From assembly GCA_041664945.1 (NCBI GenBank), contig JBAYJY010000062.1, positions 1 through 24,253 of the forward strand: DNA of 24,253 bases. The letters run 5' to 3'. This document shows positions 17,704 to 24,253 of the stretch, piece by piece. The notes beneath the pieces are model-generated. The model was not told the origin of the DNA. It saw only the letters and a list, made by a program, of their open reading frames with translations, and searched no databases. Both the position numbers and the translations under genes were made by a program. The DNA comes from JBAYJY01 sp041664945 (GTDB lineage Bacteria > UBP15 > UBA6099). Position 1 is the first letter of the stretch, and every line of letters starts with the position of its first letter.

Positions 17704-17742
17704 AGTGTCCTAAATGTCCTAGAATCCACTTTCTAGGACACT
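17704..17742. other. Overlapping, mutually exclusive inverted repeats
   Basis: TGTCCTAGAA (17715-17724) pairs perfectly with TTCTAGGACA (17731-17740) around a six-base loop. The upstream AGTGTCCTA (17704-17712) can instead pair with TAGGACACT (17734-17742). The two stems cannot form together. It lies beyond the tRNA terminator on the minus strand and about 260 bp before the GT-C gene on the plus strand. Confidence 0.45.
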
Positions 17743-17761
17743 GTATTATATCGCTGAAATT

Positions 17762-17788
17762 AAAAAAGCCCCGATATTCGGGGCTTTT
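17762..17788 (-). terminator. Rho-independent terminator of tRNA-Ile
   Basis: AAAAGCCCCGA (17764-17774), a TAT loop and TCGGGGCTTTT (17778-17788) form a perfect 11-bp stem. On the minus strand it starts three bases after the tRNA and ends in a run of six T. The A/T flanks also allow it to work from the plus side. Confidence 0.85.
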
Positions 17789-17791
17789 CAT

Positions 17792-17865
17792 TGGGTGATA
17801 GTGGAGTCGAACCACCGACCTCATCCTTATCAGGGATGCGCTCTAACCAACTGAGCTAATCACCC
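17792..17865 (-). tRNA. tRNA-Ile (anticodon GAT)
   Basis: The minus strand gives a full cloverleaf of 74 nt: acceptor arms GGGTGAT and ATCACCC, D-arm GCTC...GAGC with AGTTGGTTA, anticodon stem CATCC/GGATG around loop CTGATAA (anticodon GAT), and a T-arm with TTCGACT. The discriminator base is A and CCA is not encoded. It stands alone, not inside an rRNA operon, with its own terminator. Confidence 0.96.
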
Positions 17866-18000
17866 ATCGGATTCAAAAGTTTAATCACCGGACGCCTTAA
17901 TGTCAAGAATTTTAGAATGGTTTATATTATGCCGCTGTCGCGATGCGTTTGACTCGGATTATCCCTGAATATACAATGATTTTAAATTGCCGGTGAAGAC

Positions 18001-19503
18001 ATGGGAAAGCGTATTGTGATGAAATCGTCATTTTCCCCGGCGCAACGGATCGGCATGTCGCTGATCTGCGGCGCAGCGCTTTCCGTATTCGTGAGAACAG
18101 AGTCGCTTCTTACAACCGGCCAGCAGCGCTCCGCGCTCACAATATACTCGGCCCAACGGCTGCTCGACGGCGGACGAATCTATCTGGACACTTTTTACGA
18201 CCGGCTTCCGGGAGCAGTTTATTTCAACGCTATCGCGCTTTCGATCTGGAACTCCCTCGCATCCGTTATGATCTTCGAACTGTCATGCATCGCTCTCGCG
18301 TCGCTGATTTTATATTACGCGCTTCGGCGGCTGACTATTCCCGCACCTTCCGCCGGCGTGACCTCCGGTTGGTTCGGCATGGCGGCTCTCGCTCTCTCCT
18401 CGCTCGGCGGCGCGAATGAACCTGCGGAGTGGGCGCTTCCTTTTATCGCCGCTTTCGTATTCTTCTCGGCCGCCCCGGACGCCAAACGCCCAAGACCCGC
18501 GCACATATTTTTGTCTGGTCTCGCCGCAGGAGCCGCCGTCTGTTTTCTCGGCCGCGAGGCGTTCCTTTTTGTAATCGGGATGCTTGTCATCAGGCAACGG
18601 AGGGCTGTTTTCGCTCTCGGTTTCATACTCGCGCCCGCCGCTCTTGCCGCCAATCTCTACTTCTCCGGCGCTCTGCCTTCTTTCATGGAATCGACTTTGA
18701 GTTTCGGGTTCGCATTTCAAGAGAAAGACGGTTATCCGCATTATTTTATTTATATCATGTTCGTCACGCTCGTTCCTCTTATATTGCTTCTCGCGCCGAG
18801 ACAGCGCTCCAAAGATAATAAAAACAGCGGCCGCAAATCTTTGAAAACCGCTCTGCTTGTATGGGCTGCTTTCGAGGTCGCGGCGCTTTTCAATAACGGG
18901 TTCATATCGGCGACTTCAATTCTTACGACACTCGTTCCGCTCACCATACTTTGGAGTCTGAAAACGGATAATGTTTTTACTGATCCGAAGCCTGTATTTA
19001 AAATCCGCACTGTTTATATTCTGATGCAAGCGAGTCTCTGCGGCATAATATTTCTCGCCCTTACGCCGGAAACGAACTTCGAATTGAACGGCGGACAAAA
19101 GCTTCGCGACGCCGCCGTTATCGCAAAGATTGTCGAAAAGAACTCGGCGCCGGGAGACCGGATCATGGTCTGGAGCGACTCGTCTCTGATTTACGTTCTT
19201 GCCGGCCGGAAAGCGGCAGTTTATTATCCTGCCATCGATCCGTTGTTTTCGCGAAACCTTGGGAGGCGCGCGGCGCCTCGCTATATCAGCGACCTTCGCG
19301 GCAATCCGCCAGCGCTTATAGTCGTCCAGGCCTCGCTGCTGCCGGAAGGTTTGAACGAGTTGTACTCAGACCGCGGCCTCTATGATATCGGGCCGTCGCA
19401 GAGTCCGCTTTTTGACTATGTTCACATGAAGCTTAAGAACAGCTACAAACTTCTCACCGTTGAAAACGGAATTGTTTTGCTAAGGCGCCTGAAGAAAATA
19501 TGA
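18001..19503 (+). CDS. Polytopic membrane protein, GT-C glycosyltransferase-like (ArnT/PMT-related)
   Basis: The 500-residue protein has many hydrophobic segments from about 16 to 350 and a soluble C-terminal part (about 355-500). The loop after the first membrane segment reads GGRIYLDTFYDRLPGAVYF. It resembles the acidic first periplasmic loop (YxDxxDxxPPxxY) of lipid-linked-sugar glycosyltransferases of the GT39/GT83 type, though the second Pro of the motif is Gly here. Such enzymes move sugars from polyprenyl-phosphate donors to lipids or proteins outside the inner membrane. The assignment rests on this loop and the overall topology, so the substrate is open. The start could also be the Met at 18019. 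The acetyltransferase-deacetylase gene follows 67 bp later on the same strand. Confidence 0.55.
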   Translation: MGKRIVMKSSFSPAQRIGMSLICGAALSVFVRTESLLTTGQQRSALTIYSAQRLLDGGRIYLDTFYDRLPGAVYFNAIALSIWNSLASVMIFELSCIALASLILYYALRRLTIPAPSAGVTSGWFGMAALALSSLGGANEPAEWALPFIAAFVFFSAAPDAKRPRPAHIFLSGLAAGAAVCFLGREAFLFVIGMLVIRQRRAVFALGFILAPAALAANLYFSGALPSFMESTLSFGFAFQEKDGYPHYFIYIMFVTLVPLILLLAPRQRSKDNKNSGRKSLKTALLVWAAFEVAALFNNGFISATSILTTLVPLTILWSLKTDNVFTDPKPVFKIRTVYILMQASLCGIIFLALTPETNFELNGGQKLRDAAVIAKIVEKNSAPGDRIMVWSDSSLIYVLAGRKAAVYYPAIDPLFSRNLGRRAAPRYISDLRGNPPALIVVQASLLPEGLNELYSDRGLYDIGPSQSPLFDYVHMKLKNSYKLLTVENGIVLLRRLKKI

Positions 19504-19570
19504 AATCCGGAAAACGTCCGCTATTGCAAATTGCGCGGATTGATCATAATATTAAGATGTTAGGCATCTT

Positions 19571-21385
19571 GTGTCGGTCGCCGCAGCCTTTGGAACGGCG
19601 GCCATCCGGAAACGGATTGCTAAGCTGATGCTGGAATTCCAAAAAAAGTTTCAAGACCTCAACCTTTGGCCGTATATTGCGTTGGACAAAAACCGGCAGG
19701 CGGTGATGTTCTCTCCATGCTCGCAGGATGACCTCGCCCCGTTAGTCAATATGTATGAGACATTCGAGCCGAAGGCTTCGATTCAGGGCCTCCCGCCGCT
19801 CGACAGGTACGCGCGGATCGAATGGATAAAAAACACTCTCCGCATGGGCATGAACCTGAAAGCCGAACACGGCGGCATTGTCATCGCAGTCGGATCTCTC
19901 TTCCCGATGCAGGACCGCCCGGTCGTCGAACTCGGCGTTTTCGTTCACAACGAACACCAGAACCGCGGGCTCGGAACTCTCATCGCCCACATCCTTATGG
20001 TGGTCGCAAAACGGCTCGGCTTCGAGAAAATATGGTCCTACGAGGAACGCAACAACAACCGGATTCTAAAAATTTACATGCGGCTTGGTTTCCGCGAAAC
20101 GATGAAGGAAAAAAACGAGGTGGAGCTGGAACTCGACCTTTCCCAGATCAGTTCCGAACTCGATCTTTCCGTGCGCCTTTCGCCGCCCGTCGTAGCCAAA
20201 GCGCAGGTTAAAGCCCCTGAGTTCGGGCACGGGCAGGAAATCCTGCCGGACACTCGCTCGATCTTCTTTTTCTCCTCTCACTTCGACGACTTCAAACTCA
20301 CGCCGGGACACCCCTTCTCCGCTTCCCGCTCGAAACTTGTTTACGACATGCTCATAAAATACAACCTGCGCGACCTGCCGGGCGCTCAGATCGTCGAACC
20401 CGAACCGCTCGACAAGGAGTCGCTGCTCGCCTTCCACGATCAAAGGTATATTTACTATCTTGAAATCGCTTCTCAGGGCGCTTTTATTCCGCAGATGCTC
20501 GAATTCGGGCTCGGCTCCGGCGACAATCCCGTCATTCCCGGTATTATCGATTATTCCCTGCTCGCCGCCGGCGCATCCGTTATGGGCGCTGACATCCTCG
20601 CAGGCAGGCAGAACGTCAATCTCATTTTCAGCCCCACCGGCGGCTTCCACCACGGCGGCCCCAACTACGCTTCCGGTTTCTGTTACGTCAACGATGTCGT
20701 TCTCGCCATCAAATATCTGCTTCAAAAAAATCTACGCGTTCTTTACGTCGACATCGACGCCCACCACGGAGACGGCGTTCAATTCGCTTTCTACGACGAA
20801 CCGCGAGTCCTGAAAATCTCGCTCCATGAATCGGGACGCACTCTATTCCCGTGGAACTCCGGTTTCGAAAACGAACTCGGCGAGGGCGACGGCTACGGAT
20901 ACAACATAAACGTGCCTCTCGCTCCGGGCACTGAGGATTCCATCTACAAAGAAGCTTTCAAGCGCACGGTCTGTCCGCTCGCGGAAGCTTTCAAGCCCGA
21001 CATCTGCGTCGCTTCTGTCGGCGTGGACGCCATGTACACCGACCCGCTCACTCATCTATCGCTCACGAACAACGTCTATGCCGATGTGATTCTTGAAATC
21101 AGAAAACTGGCTCCGAAACTTCTGATGCTCGGCAGCGGCGGCTATAATCCCGACAATATCGCGCGCGACTGGACTCTCGCATGGGCGGTTCTGCACGACG
21201 CCGAGCCGTCCGCCGATTATTACGGACTTGCCGGTTCCATGATGACCGCGGCCGAAGTCACAGGCATGTCTCTAAGGGACACCTACCCCTTCGTATCCTC
21301 TGTCAAGATCGCCGATGCGCGCGCCGAAGCGATGCGAGTCATTTCTTACCTCGAACGGCAGGCCTTCCCCATCCACGGTTTATAA
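19571..21385 (+). CDS. Fusion of GNAT acetyltransferase and AcuC/HDAC-type deacetylase
   Basis: The 604-residue chain joins two opposing activities. Residues about 40-190 form a GNAT domain: VELGVFVHNEHQ, then the acetyl-CoA pyrophosphate loop Q130-NRGLG135, and the C-terminal IYMRLGFRE. Residues about 228-600 form a class I-like histone deacetylase/AcuC domain. It has the paired His360-His361 in GGFHHGG, zinc ligands Asp396 and His398 in DIDAHHGDG, Asp486 in VGVDAM and catalytic Tyr525 in GSGGY. All key residues of the deacetylase are present. In Bacillus, separate AcuA (GNAT) and AcuC (deacetylase) reversibly acetylate acetyl-CoA synthetase; here both functions seem to be in one protein. 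The start used is a GTG; the first in-frame ATG at 19628 would shorten it by 19 residues and leave the GNAT domain whole. Neither start has a strong ribosome site. Confidence 0.9.
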   Translation: MSVAAAFGTAAIRKRIAKLMLEFQKKFQDLNLWPYIALDKNRQAVMFSPCSQDDLAPLVNMYETFEPKASIQGLPPLDRYARIEWIKNTLRMGMNLKAEHGGIVIAVGSLFPMQDRPVVELGVFVHNEHQNRGLGTLIAHILMVVAKRLGFEKIWSYEERNNNRILKIYMRLGFRETMKEKNEVELELDLSQISSELDLSVRLSPPVVAKAQVKAPEFGHGQEILPDTRSIFFFSSHFDDFKLTPGHPFSASRSKLVYDMLIKYNLRDLPGAQIVEPEPLDKESLLAFHDQRYIYYLEIASQGAFIPQMLEFGLGSGDNPVIPGIIDYSLLAAGASVMGADILAGRQNVNLIFSPTGGFHHGGPNYASGFCYVNDVVLAIKYLLQKNLRVLYVDIDAHHGDGVQFAFYDEPRVLKISLHESGRTLFPWNSGFENELGEGDGYGYNINVPLAPGTEDSIYKEAFKRTVCPLAEAFKPDICVASVGVDAMYTDPLTHLSLTNNVYADVILEIRKLAPKLLMLGSGGYNPDNIARDWTLAWAVLHDAEPSADYYGLAGSMMTAAEVTGMSLRDTYPFVSSVKIADARAEAMRVISYLERQAFPIHGL

Positions 21386-21427
21386 TTTGTTTTCCTTGAT
21401 TTTTCTTGTTTTAAAAGCGCGAACGGA

Positions 21428-22651
21428 TCACGCATTCTCTCGCAGCATCTCCATGAAACCTTGCAGGCGGGTCATCAACTGACCTTCGAAATAGTTGCGC
21501 GTGTCGACACAATCAACATCGAGGTTGATCATCGGAACGCCTATATCGCCGAGCGCCGACTTCATAAGCTGCCTCATGCCGCAGTTCTGGCGGCAGCCCC
21601 AGTGCGACGGGTTGATAGCTCCATGAATCTTATAATCAGCCGCCATCTTTTTGAGCGTTTCAATTCTGTGTTCCCCTGTTCCGTTCAACGGATGCATGAT
21701 CTGGCGCACTGCGAGGCCTTCAAGCGGATTGTCCTCGTCAAGGTCGTCCCAATAGATGTAATTCAACTCGTCAACAACGATCTTCGCATTGAATTTTGTC
21801 TGTAGATAGTCGATCAGGTTATTCTTATATTGAATTCTGTTCTGCACCCACAACAGCCTGAATTCCTCTTTCGGCAAATCCTTGCAGCCGCCGGCTATGT
21901 TGGCGCGTATCTCTTCGAGAAAAACGCGGGCGACTTCCGTTCCGGCGGGGCTCCCCATGAGCAACGCGAAGATAACCTGAAAATTCTTCAGCGTCTCGCT
22001 CGTTATCGGCGCCGGCGTCTGTTTGCAGGCCTCGTATATCTCGCGGACAATGCGCACCGCTGCGTTTGAATGCGCCGCCGCCTCGCGCAACCTGTCATGG
22101 TCGGCTTTCTTTCCCGAAAGCCGCTCTATGTAATCCATCATGTCCCGGTACTGGCCTACGAGATAGTCGATCTTTTCGCGCGTGACCGGCGGATACGGAA
22201 TATCGAGCGTGAACGGCTCGACGCCGACAAGGCGCGCCATGTTGAGAATGGTTTTCAGGCCGCCGTCGCACGGCGATGTGGCCCCTATCAGCAACTGCGG
22301 CTTCCCGAGCAGTCCGTCGCTCGCCGCGCCGTAAAGCGCGCGGTGGTAGGCGCAACCGTCCGGCGTGATCCCGCTTTCCTCGCCTTTCTGAAGAAAATGC
22401 GGCGCCATTCCCGCGCTGCTCAGCATCGCGCCCACAAATTCTATATACACAGCCCCGACGTCCATCGACTGAAATATCTCGAACGGCACGAATACTCCCG
22501 TCCATGCGCTCGCGTATTGCGGATCGAACAGCTTCCGGCCGATTCTGCCGAGTTCGTAAACAAATATCCTGCGCGCGGTCTTCTCAACCGCAAGCTTTTT
22601 CTCCATCGACGACGCCAAGCTGTCGAAGTAGTCTTTCATGTTGAAATCCAT
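21428..22651 (-). CDS. 2-hydroxyacyl-CoA dehydratase / benzoyl-CoA reductase family subunit (second gene)
   Basis: The 407-residue protein belongs to the HgdA/HgdB-BcrB/BcrC superfamily, whose subunits hold a [4Fe-4S] cluster and perform radical dehydration of 2-hydroxyacyl-CoA or ring reduction of benzoyl-CoA. The three Cys expected to bind the cluster are Cys100 in PDGCAYHR, Cys128 in TSPCDG and Cys353 in HWGCRQNCG. The C-terminal NLDVDCVDTRNYFEGQLMTRLQGFME matches the family's DxxDxRxxxxGQxxTRxxxFxE signature. The ATG at 22651 has GAGAGG upstream, and the gene starts 32 bp after the stop of its partner. It ends 42 bp from the convergent deacetylase gene. No activator ATPase (HgdC/BcrA type) lies in the window, so the enzyme must draw on one elsewhere. 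Confidence 0.88.
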   Translation of the reverse strand: MDFNMKDYFDSLASSMEKKLAVEKTARRIFVYELGRIGRKLFDPQYASAWTGVFVPFEIFQSMDVGAVYIEFVGAMLSSAGMAPHFLQKGEESGITPDGCAYHRALYGAASDGLLGKPQLLIGATSPCDGGLKTILNMARLVGVEPFTLDIPYPPVTREKIDYLVGQYRDMMDYIERLSGKKADHDRLREAAAHSNAAVRIVREIYEACKQTPAPITSETLKNFQVIFALLMGSPAGTEVARVFLEEIRANIAGGCKDLPKEEFRLLWVQNRIQYKNNLIDYLQTKFNAKIVVDELNYIYWDDLDEDNPLEGLAVRQIMHPLNGTGEHRIETLKKMAADYKIHGAINPSHWGCRQNCGMRQLMKSALGDIGVPMINLDVDCVDTRNYFEGQLMTRLQGFMEMLRENA

Positions 22652-22683
22652 TTTTCAGCCTCTCGCTCGCGGGTCCGGCGCGG

Positions 22684-23760
22684 TTAGAGCATCTCTATGA
22701 ATGCCTGTATGCGAGTCGCAGCCTGACCCGACGCGGTTGTATAGTCGCCCTCAATGAACAATGCTCTGATGTCCAAATCCTGCATCATCCTGCGCATCTC
22801 CGGCACATTGTATAAATGTGTATCGCAAAACTTGAGAATGTAAAAGATTACTCCGTCCGGGCGAACGCTTTCGACGAGCCGCTTCATGTATGCGACCGAA
22901 TCGTCCGGAACTGCCATTCGAGGACATGGCGGCTTTGAAAGATAGGCCTCTGCAAGCGCGGCAAAAGGCGGCGCGCTCTCATCCGGTTCCGGCATTTCCC
23001 AGAACCGCCGTCCCGCGCATAGATCATCCGCCACAACACGCGCGCCATACGATTCTATCATCCGAATCCAATCCGGATCGTCCAGCATATTGCCGGCGAT
23101 TATCACGGCCGGCCCCGGCTGCGCGGCTTCACCGCCTTTTTCAAGCGCATCCGACAGCATTCTTATCGCATCCGCGGCCGGCATCCGCTGCGCCCCGAGC
23201 ATCAACCCGGCAAATCGCGAACCCGCGATCGGCGCTTTAGCGTCACGCCTCTTCTCATCCAGTTTCGCGGCGATAGCCCTCAATTCTTTATATGTCTTTA
23301 TTGAGTCAATAATTCTTTCATCTCCGATTTCCTTTCCCGTTTGCTTCTTAAACCATGTTGTCAGCGCGGCTATTTGTCCTGACAACAACGCAACGCTCAC
23401 AGGCGTGTTTTTCTTTGGTATAGTCAGTAAATATATCGGCATATCTGGCTTTCGCGACTTCCAGATGTCATATAGCCGCCTCTGCGCGTCACACCCGTTT
23501 GTAAACACAACGCAGTCGAGAAAATCCAGATCGCCGGATTCAGCGGCCTCCACACATGCTTTTATGTATGGACATATATTAGTATGCATTATGGAATCCG
23601 CCGCGCCTGAAGATGTTCGCGCGCCTGATATCCTGACCGGCGTATATCCTGCCGCATCGATTATTTCAACCGGGGTATATGAACAAAACCAACCAGCGGC
23701 CGGCTTTCCATATTCTTTTATTTTATTTGACACGCTTTCCTCATAAATATCATTGATCAT
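22684..23760 (-). CDS. 2-hydroxyacyl-CoA dehydratase / benzoyl-CoA reductase family subunit (first gene)
   Basis: The 358-residue protein is the partner subunit of the same family. It begins with GWFCSYTPVEIIDAAGYTPVR, a typical N-terminal signature (F/Y-x-P-x-E-x-x-x-A-x-G). Cluster-type Cys are Cys63 in NICPYIKA, Cys90 in TNGCDAQRR and Cys312 in KFCDTHLYN. The C-terminus EGDYTTASGQAATRIQAFIEML matches the family end motif. GGGAG lies eight bases before the ATG. It is the promoter-proximal gene of the two-gene operon and is divergent from the gene at 24005. Heterodimers of two such subunits are the rule in the family, and the pairing here supports a complete dehydratase/reductase core. The substrate cannot be told from sequence. 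Confidence 0.87.
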   Translation of the reverse strand: MINDIYEESVSNKIKEYGKPAAGWFCSYTPVEIIDAAGYTPVRISGARTSSGAADSIMHTNICPYIKACVEAAESGDLDFLDCVVFTNGCDAQRRLYDIWKSRKPDMPIYLLTIPKKNTPVSVALLSGQIAALTTWFKKQTGKEIGDERIIDSIKTYKELRAIAAKLDEKRRDAKAPIAGSRFAGLMLGAQRMPAADAIRMLSDALEKGGEAAQPGPAVIIAGNMLDDPDWIRMIESYGARVVADDLCAGRRFWEMPEPDESAPPFAALAEAYLSKPPCPRMAVPDDSVAYMKRLVESVRPDGVIFYILKFCDTHLYNVPEMRRMMQDLDIRALFIEGDYTTASGQAATRIQAFIEML

Positions 23761-24004
23761 GATTATTCTCCCACCACATTATAACGTCTTTTATGTATGT
23801 GAAAATACAATTTTTTATTGTATTTGTTGTTTTCCTTTTAATTTGTGTTAATATACTTATTGATTATTGAAAGTAATTAATTGGGTTTTTACACTTGAAT
23901 CGACATGGAATTTTGAAAAAGCATTAAAATATCTAATAGCGTATTGAAAAGTATTAGTAGTAGCGGGATATAAAAACAAAATTTAGACGGGGAGAAAATC
24001 AAAG
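23761..24004. promoter_or_regulatory. Divergent promoter region with an inverted repeat
   Basis: This A+T-rich stretch of 244 bp carries the promoters of the dehydratase operon (minus) and of the gene at 24005 (plus). AAATACAA (23803-23810) and TTGTATTT (23818-23825) form a perfect inverted repeat around seven bases, about 45 bp before the dehydratase ATG. It may be an operator or a stem in the leader. Confidence 0.45.
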
Positions 24005-24253
24005 ATGAAAAGAACAGGATTGGTCTGTGTGTTTGTTATGTGCGCGCTGGTCATCGCGCCGTTGTTCGCGAAAGCGGCCGGGCCGGGCCCGGTGAAAATT
24101 TCCACCATGACGAGGGTGGAGGGCCACACGAAGATTGCCGACAACACCGGCAACTACAGCGGAGAGACTTATGTTTACAACATGATCTCGCTGACGCGGG
24201 TTCTGGACACAAGCGTGATCGGCAGTCTCTACTATCTGAATCAGTACAGTCTG
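24005..24253 (+). CDS. Secreted protein, start only (cut by window edge)
   Basis: The frame from the ATG at 24005 stays open to the last base, giving 83 residues. It begins MKRTGLVCVFVMCALVIAPL, a clear signal peptide with cleavage likely near LFAKA-A. The mature start is rich in Ser, Thr and Tyr and holds GSLYYLNQYSL, which could be a beta-strand. GGGGAG lies ten bases before the ATG. The visible part does not allow a family call; an outer-membrane or surface protein is possible. Confidence 0.7.
   Translation, partial: MKRTGLVCVFVMCALVIAPLFAKAAGPGPVKISTMTRVEGHTKIADNTGNYSGETYVYNMISLTRVLDTSVIGSLYYLNQYSL

Larger units (their letters stand above)
17151..17761. other. Non-coding, repeat-bearing region between the MFS gene and the tRNA terminator
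   Basis: No convincing gene. It contains two TGGATACACA copies (near 17260-17280), a short AGTAGACAG direct repeat (near 17320-17350), a pair of interspersed-repeat copies (17418-17498), a G+C-rich hairpin CCGCC-5 nt-GGCGG (17592-17606) and overlapping inverted repeats (17704-17742). A minus-strand frame at 17576-17824 runs into the tRNA and terminator and is not a gene. Confidence 0.6.

Noticed and set aside
17792..17865. tRNA-Ile as an integration (att) site of a genomic island
   Set aside because: No second copy of the tRNA 3' end and no integrase gene is visible in the window.
20066..20725. Minus-strand open frame of 219 codons
   Set aside because: It is antisense to the well-supported acetyltransferase-deacetylase gene and shows only low-complexity sequence.
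22070..23746. Plus-strand open frames 22070-22687 and 23090-23746
   Set aside because: They lie opposite the two dehydratase subunits, whose conserved Cys motifs fix the coding strand.

Overview
The window reads as a stretch of chromosome from an uncultivated, probably anaerobic, Gram-negative-type bacterium. Most genes have intermediate G+C, with several A+T-rich stretches between them. The evidence for this reading is a lipobox protein, secreted proteins with signal peptides, a tRNA-Ile without an encoded CCA end, and oxygen-sensitive enzyme families (a radical SAM protein and a 2-hydroxyacyl-CoA dehydratase pair). I cannot name the phylum from the sequence.

Layout. (1) Positions 1-8831, minus strand: a single giant open frame of more than 2,940 codons that leaves the window at its 3' end. 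It encodes a secreted subtilisin-like (S8) protease, followed by Ig-like/Big2-like domains, a parallel beta-helix segment and at least 18 tandem 90-residue PKD-like domains. At DNA level these domains form a 270-bp tandem array. (2) Positions 8832-9689: a very A+T-rich intergenic stretch. (3) Positions 9690-14979, plus strand: a B12-binding-type radical SAM protein, a small secreted protein of unknown function, then a tight group of a stand-alone receiver protein, a lipoprotein and a membrane-anchored M48 metalloprotease. A zinc-ribbon protein with a His-rich tail and a cation diffusion facilitator of the HD-HD (zinc) type follow. (4) Positions 14980-15821: non-coding, with an 11-bp-period tandem repeat and a terminator-like hairpin. 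(5) Positions 15822-17150: an A+T-rich MFS transporter with a zinc ribbon fused to its N-terminus. (6) Positions 17151-18000: non-coding repeats, inverted repeats, and a minus-strand tRNA-Ile(GAT) with its terminator. (7) Positions 18001-21385, plus strand: a GT-C-like polytopic membrane protein and a fused GNAT acetyltransferase/AcuC-type deacetylase. (8) Positions 21428-23760, minus strand: two subunits of the 2-hydroxyacyl-CoA dehydratase/benzoyl-CoA reductase family in one operon. (9) From 24005, plus strand: the start of a secreted protein cut by the window edge.

The most notable items are the acetyltransferase-deacetylase fusion, which puts opposing lysine-acylation activities in one chain, and the giant protease with its repeat array. 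In 18 of 18 complete repeats, two cysteine positions are either both present (12) or both absent (6), which predicts an optional intradomain disulfide. Further candidates are the zinc-ribbon-MFS fusion, the His-rich zinc-ribbon/CDF pair and the helically phased 11-bp array.
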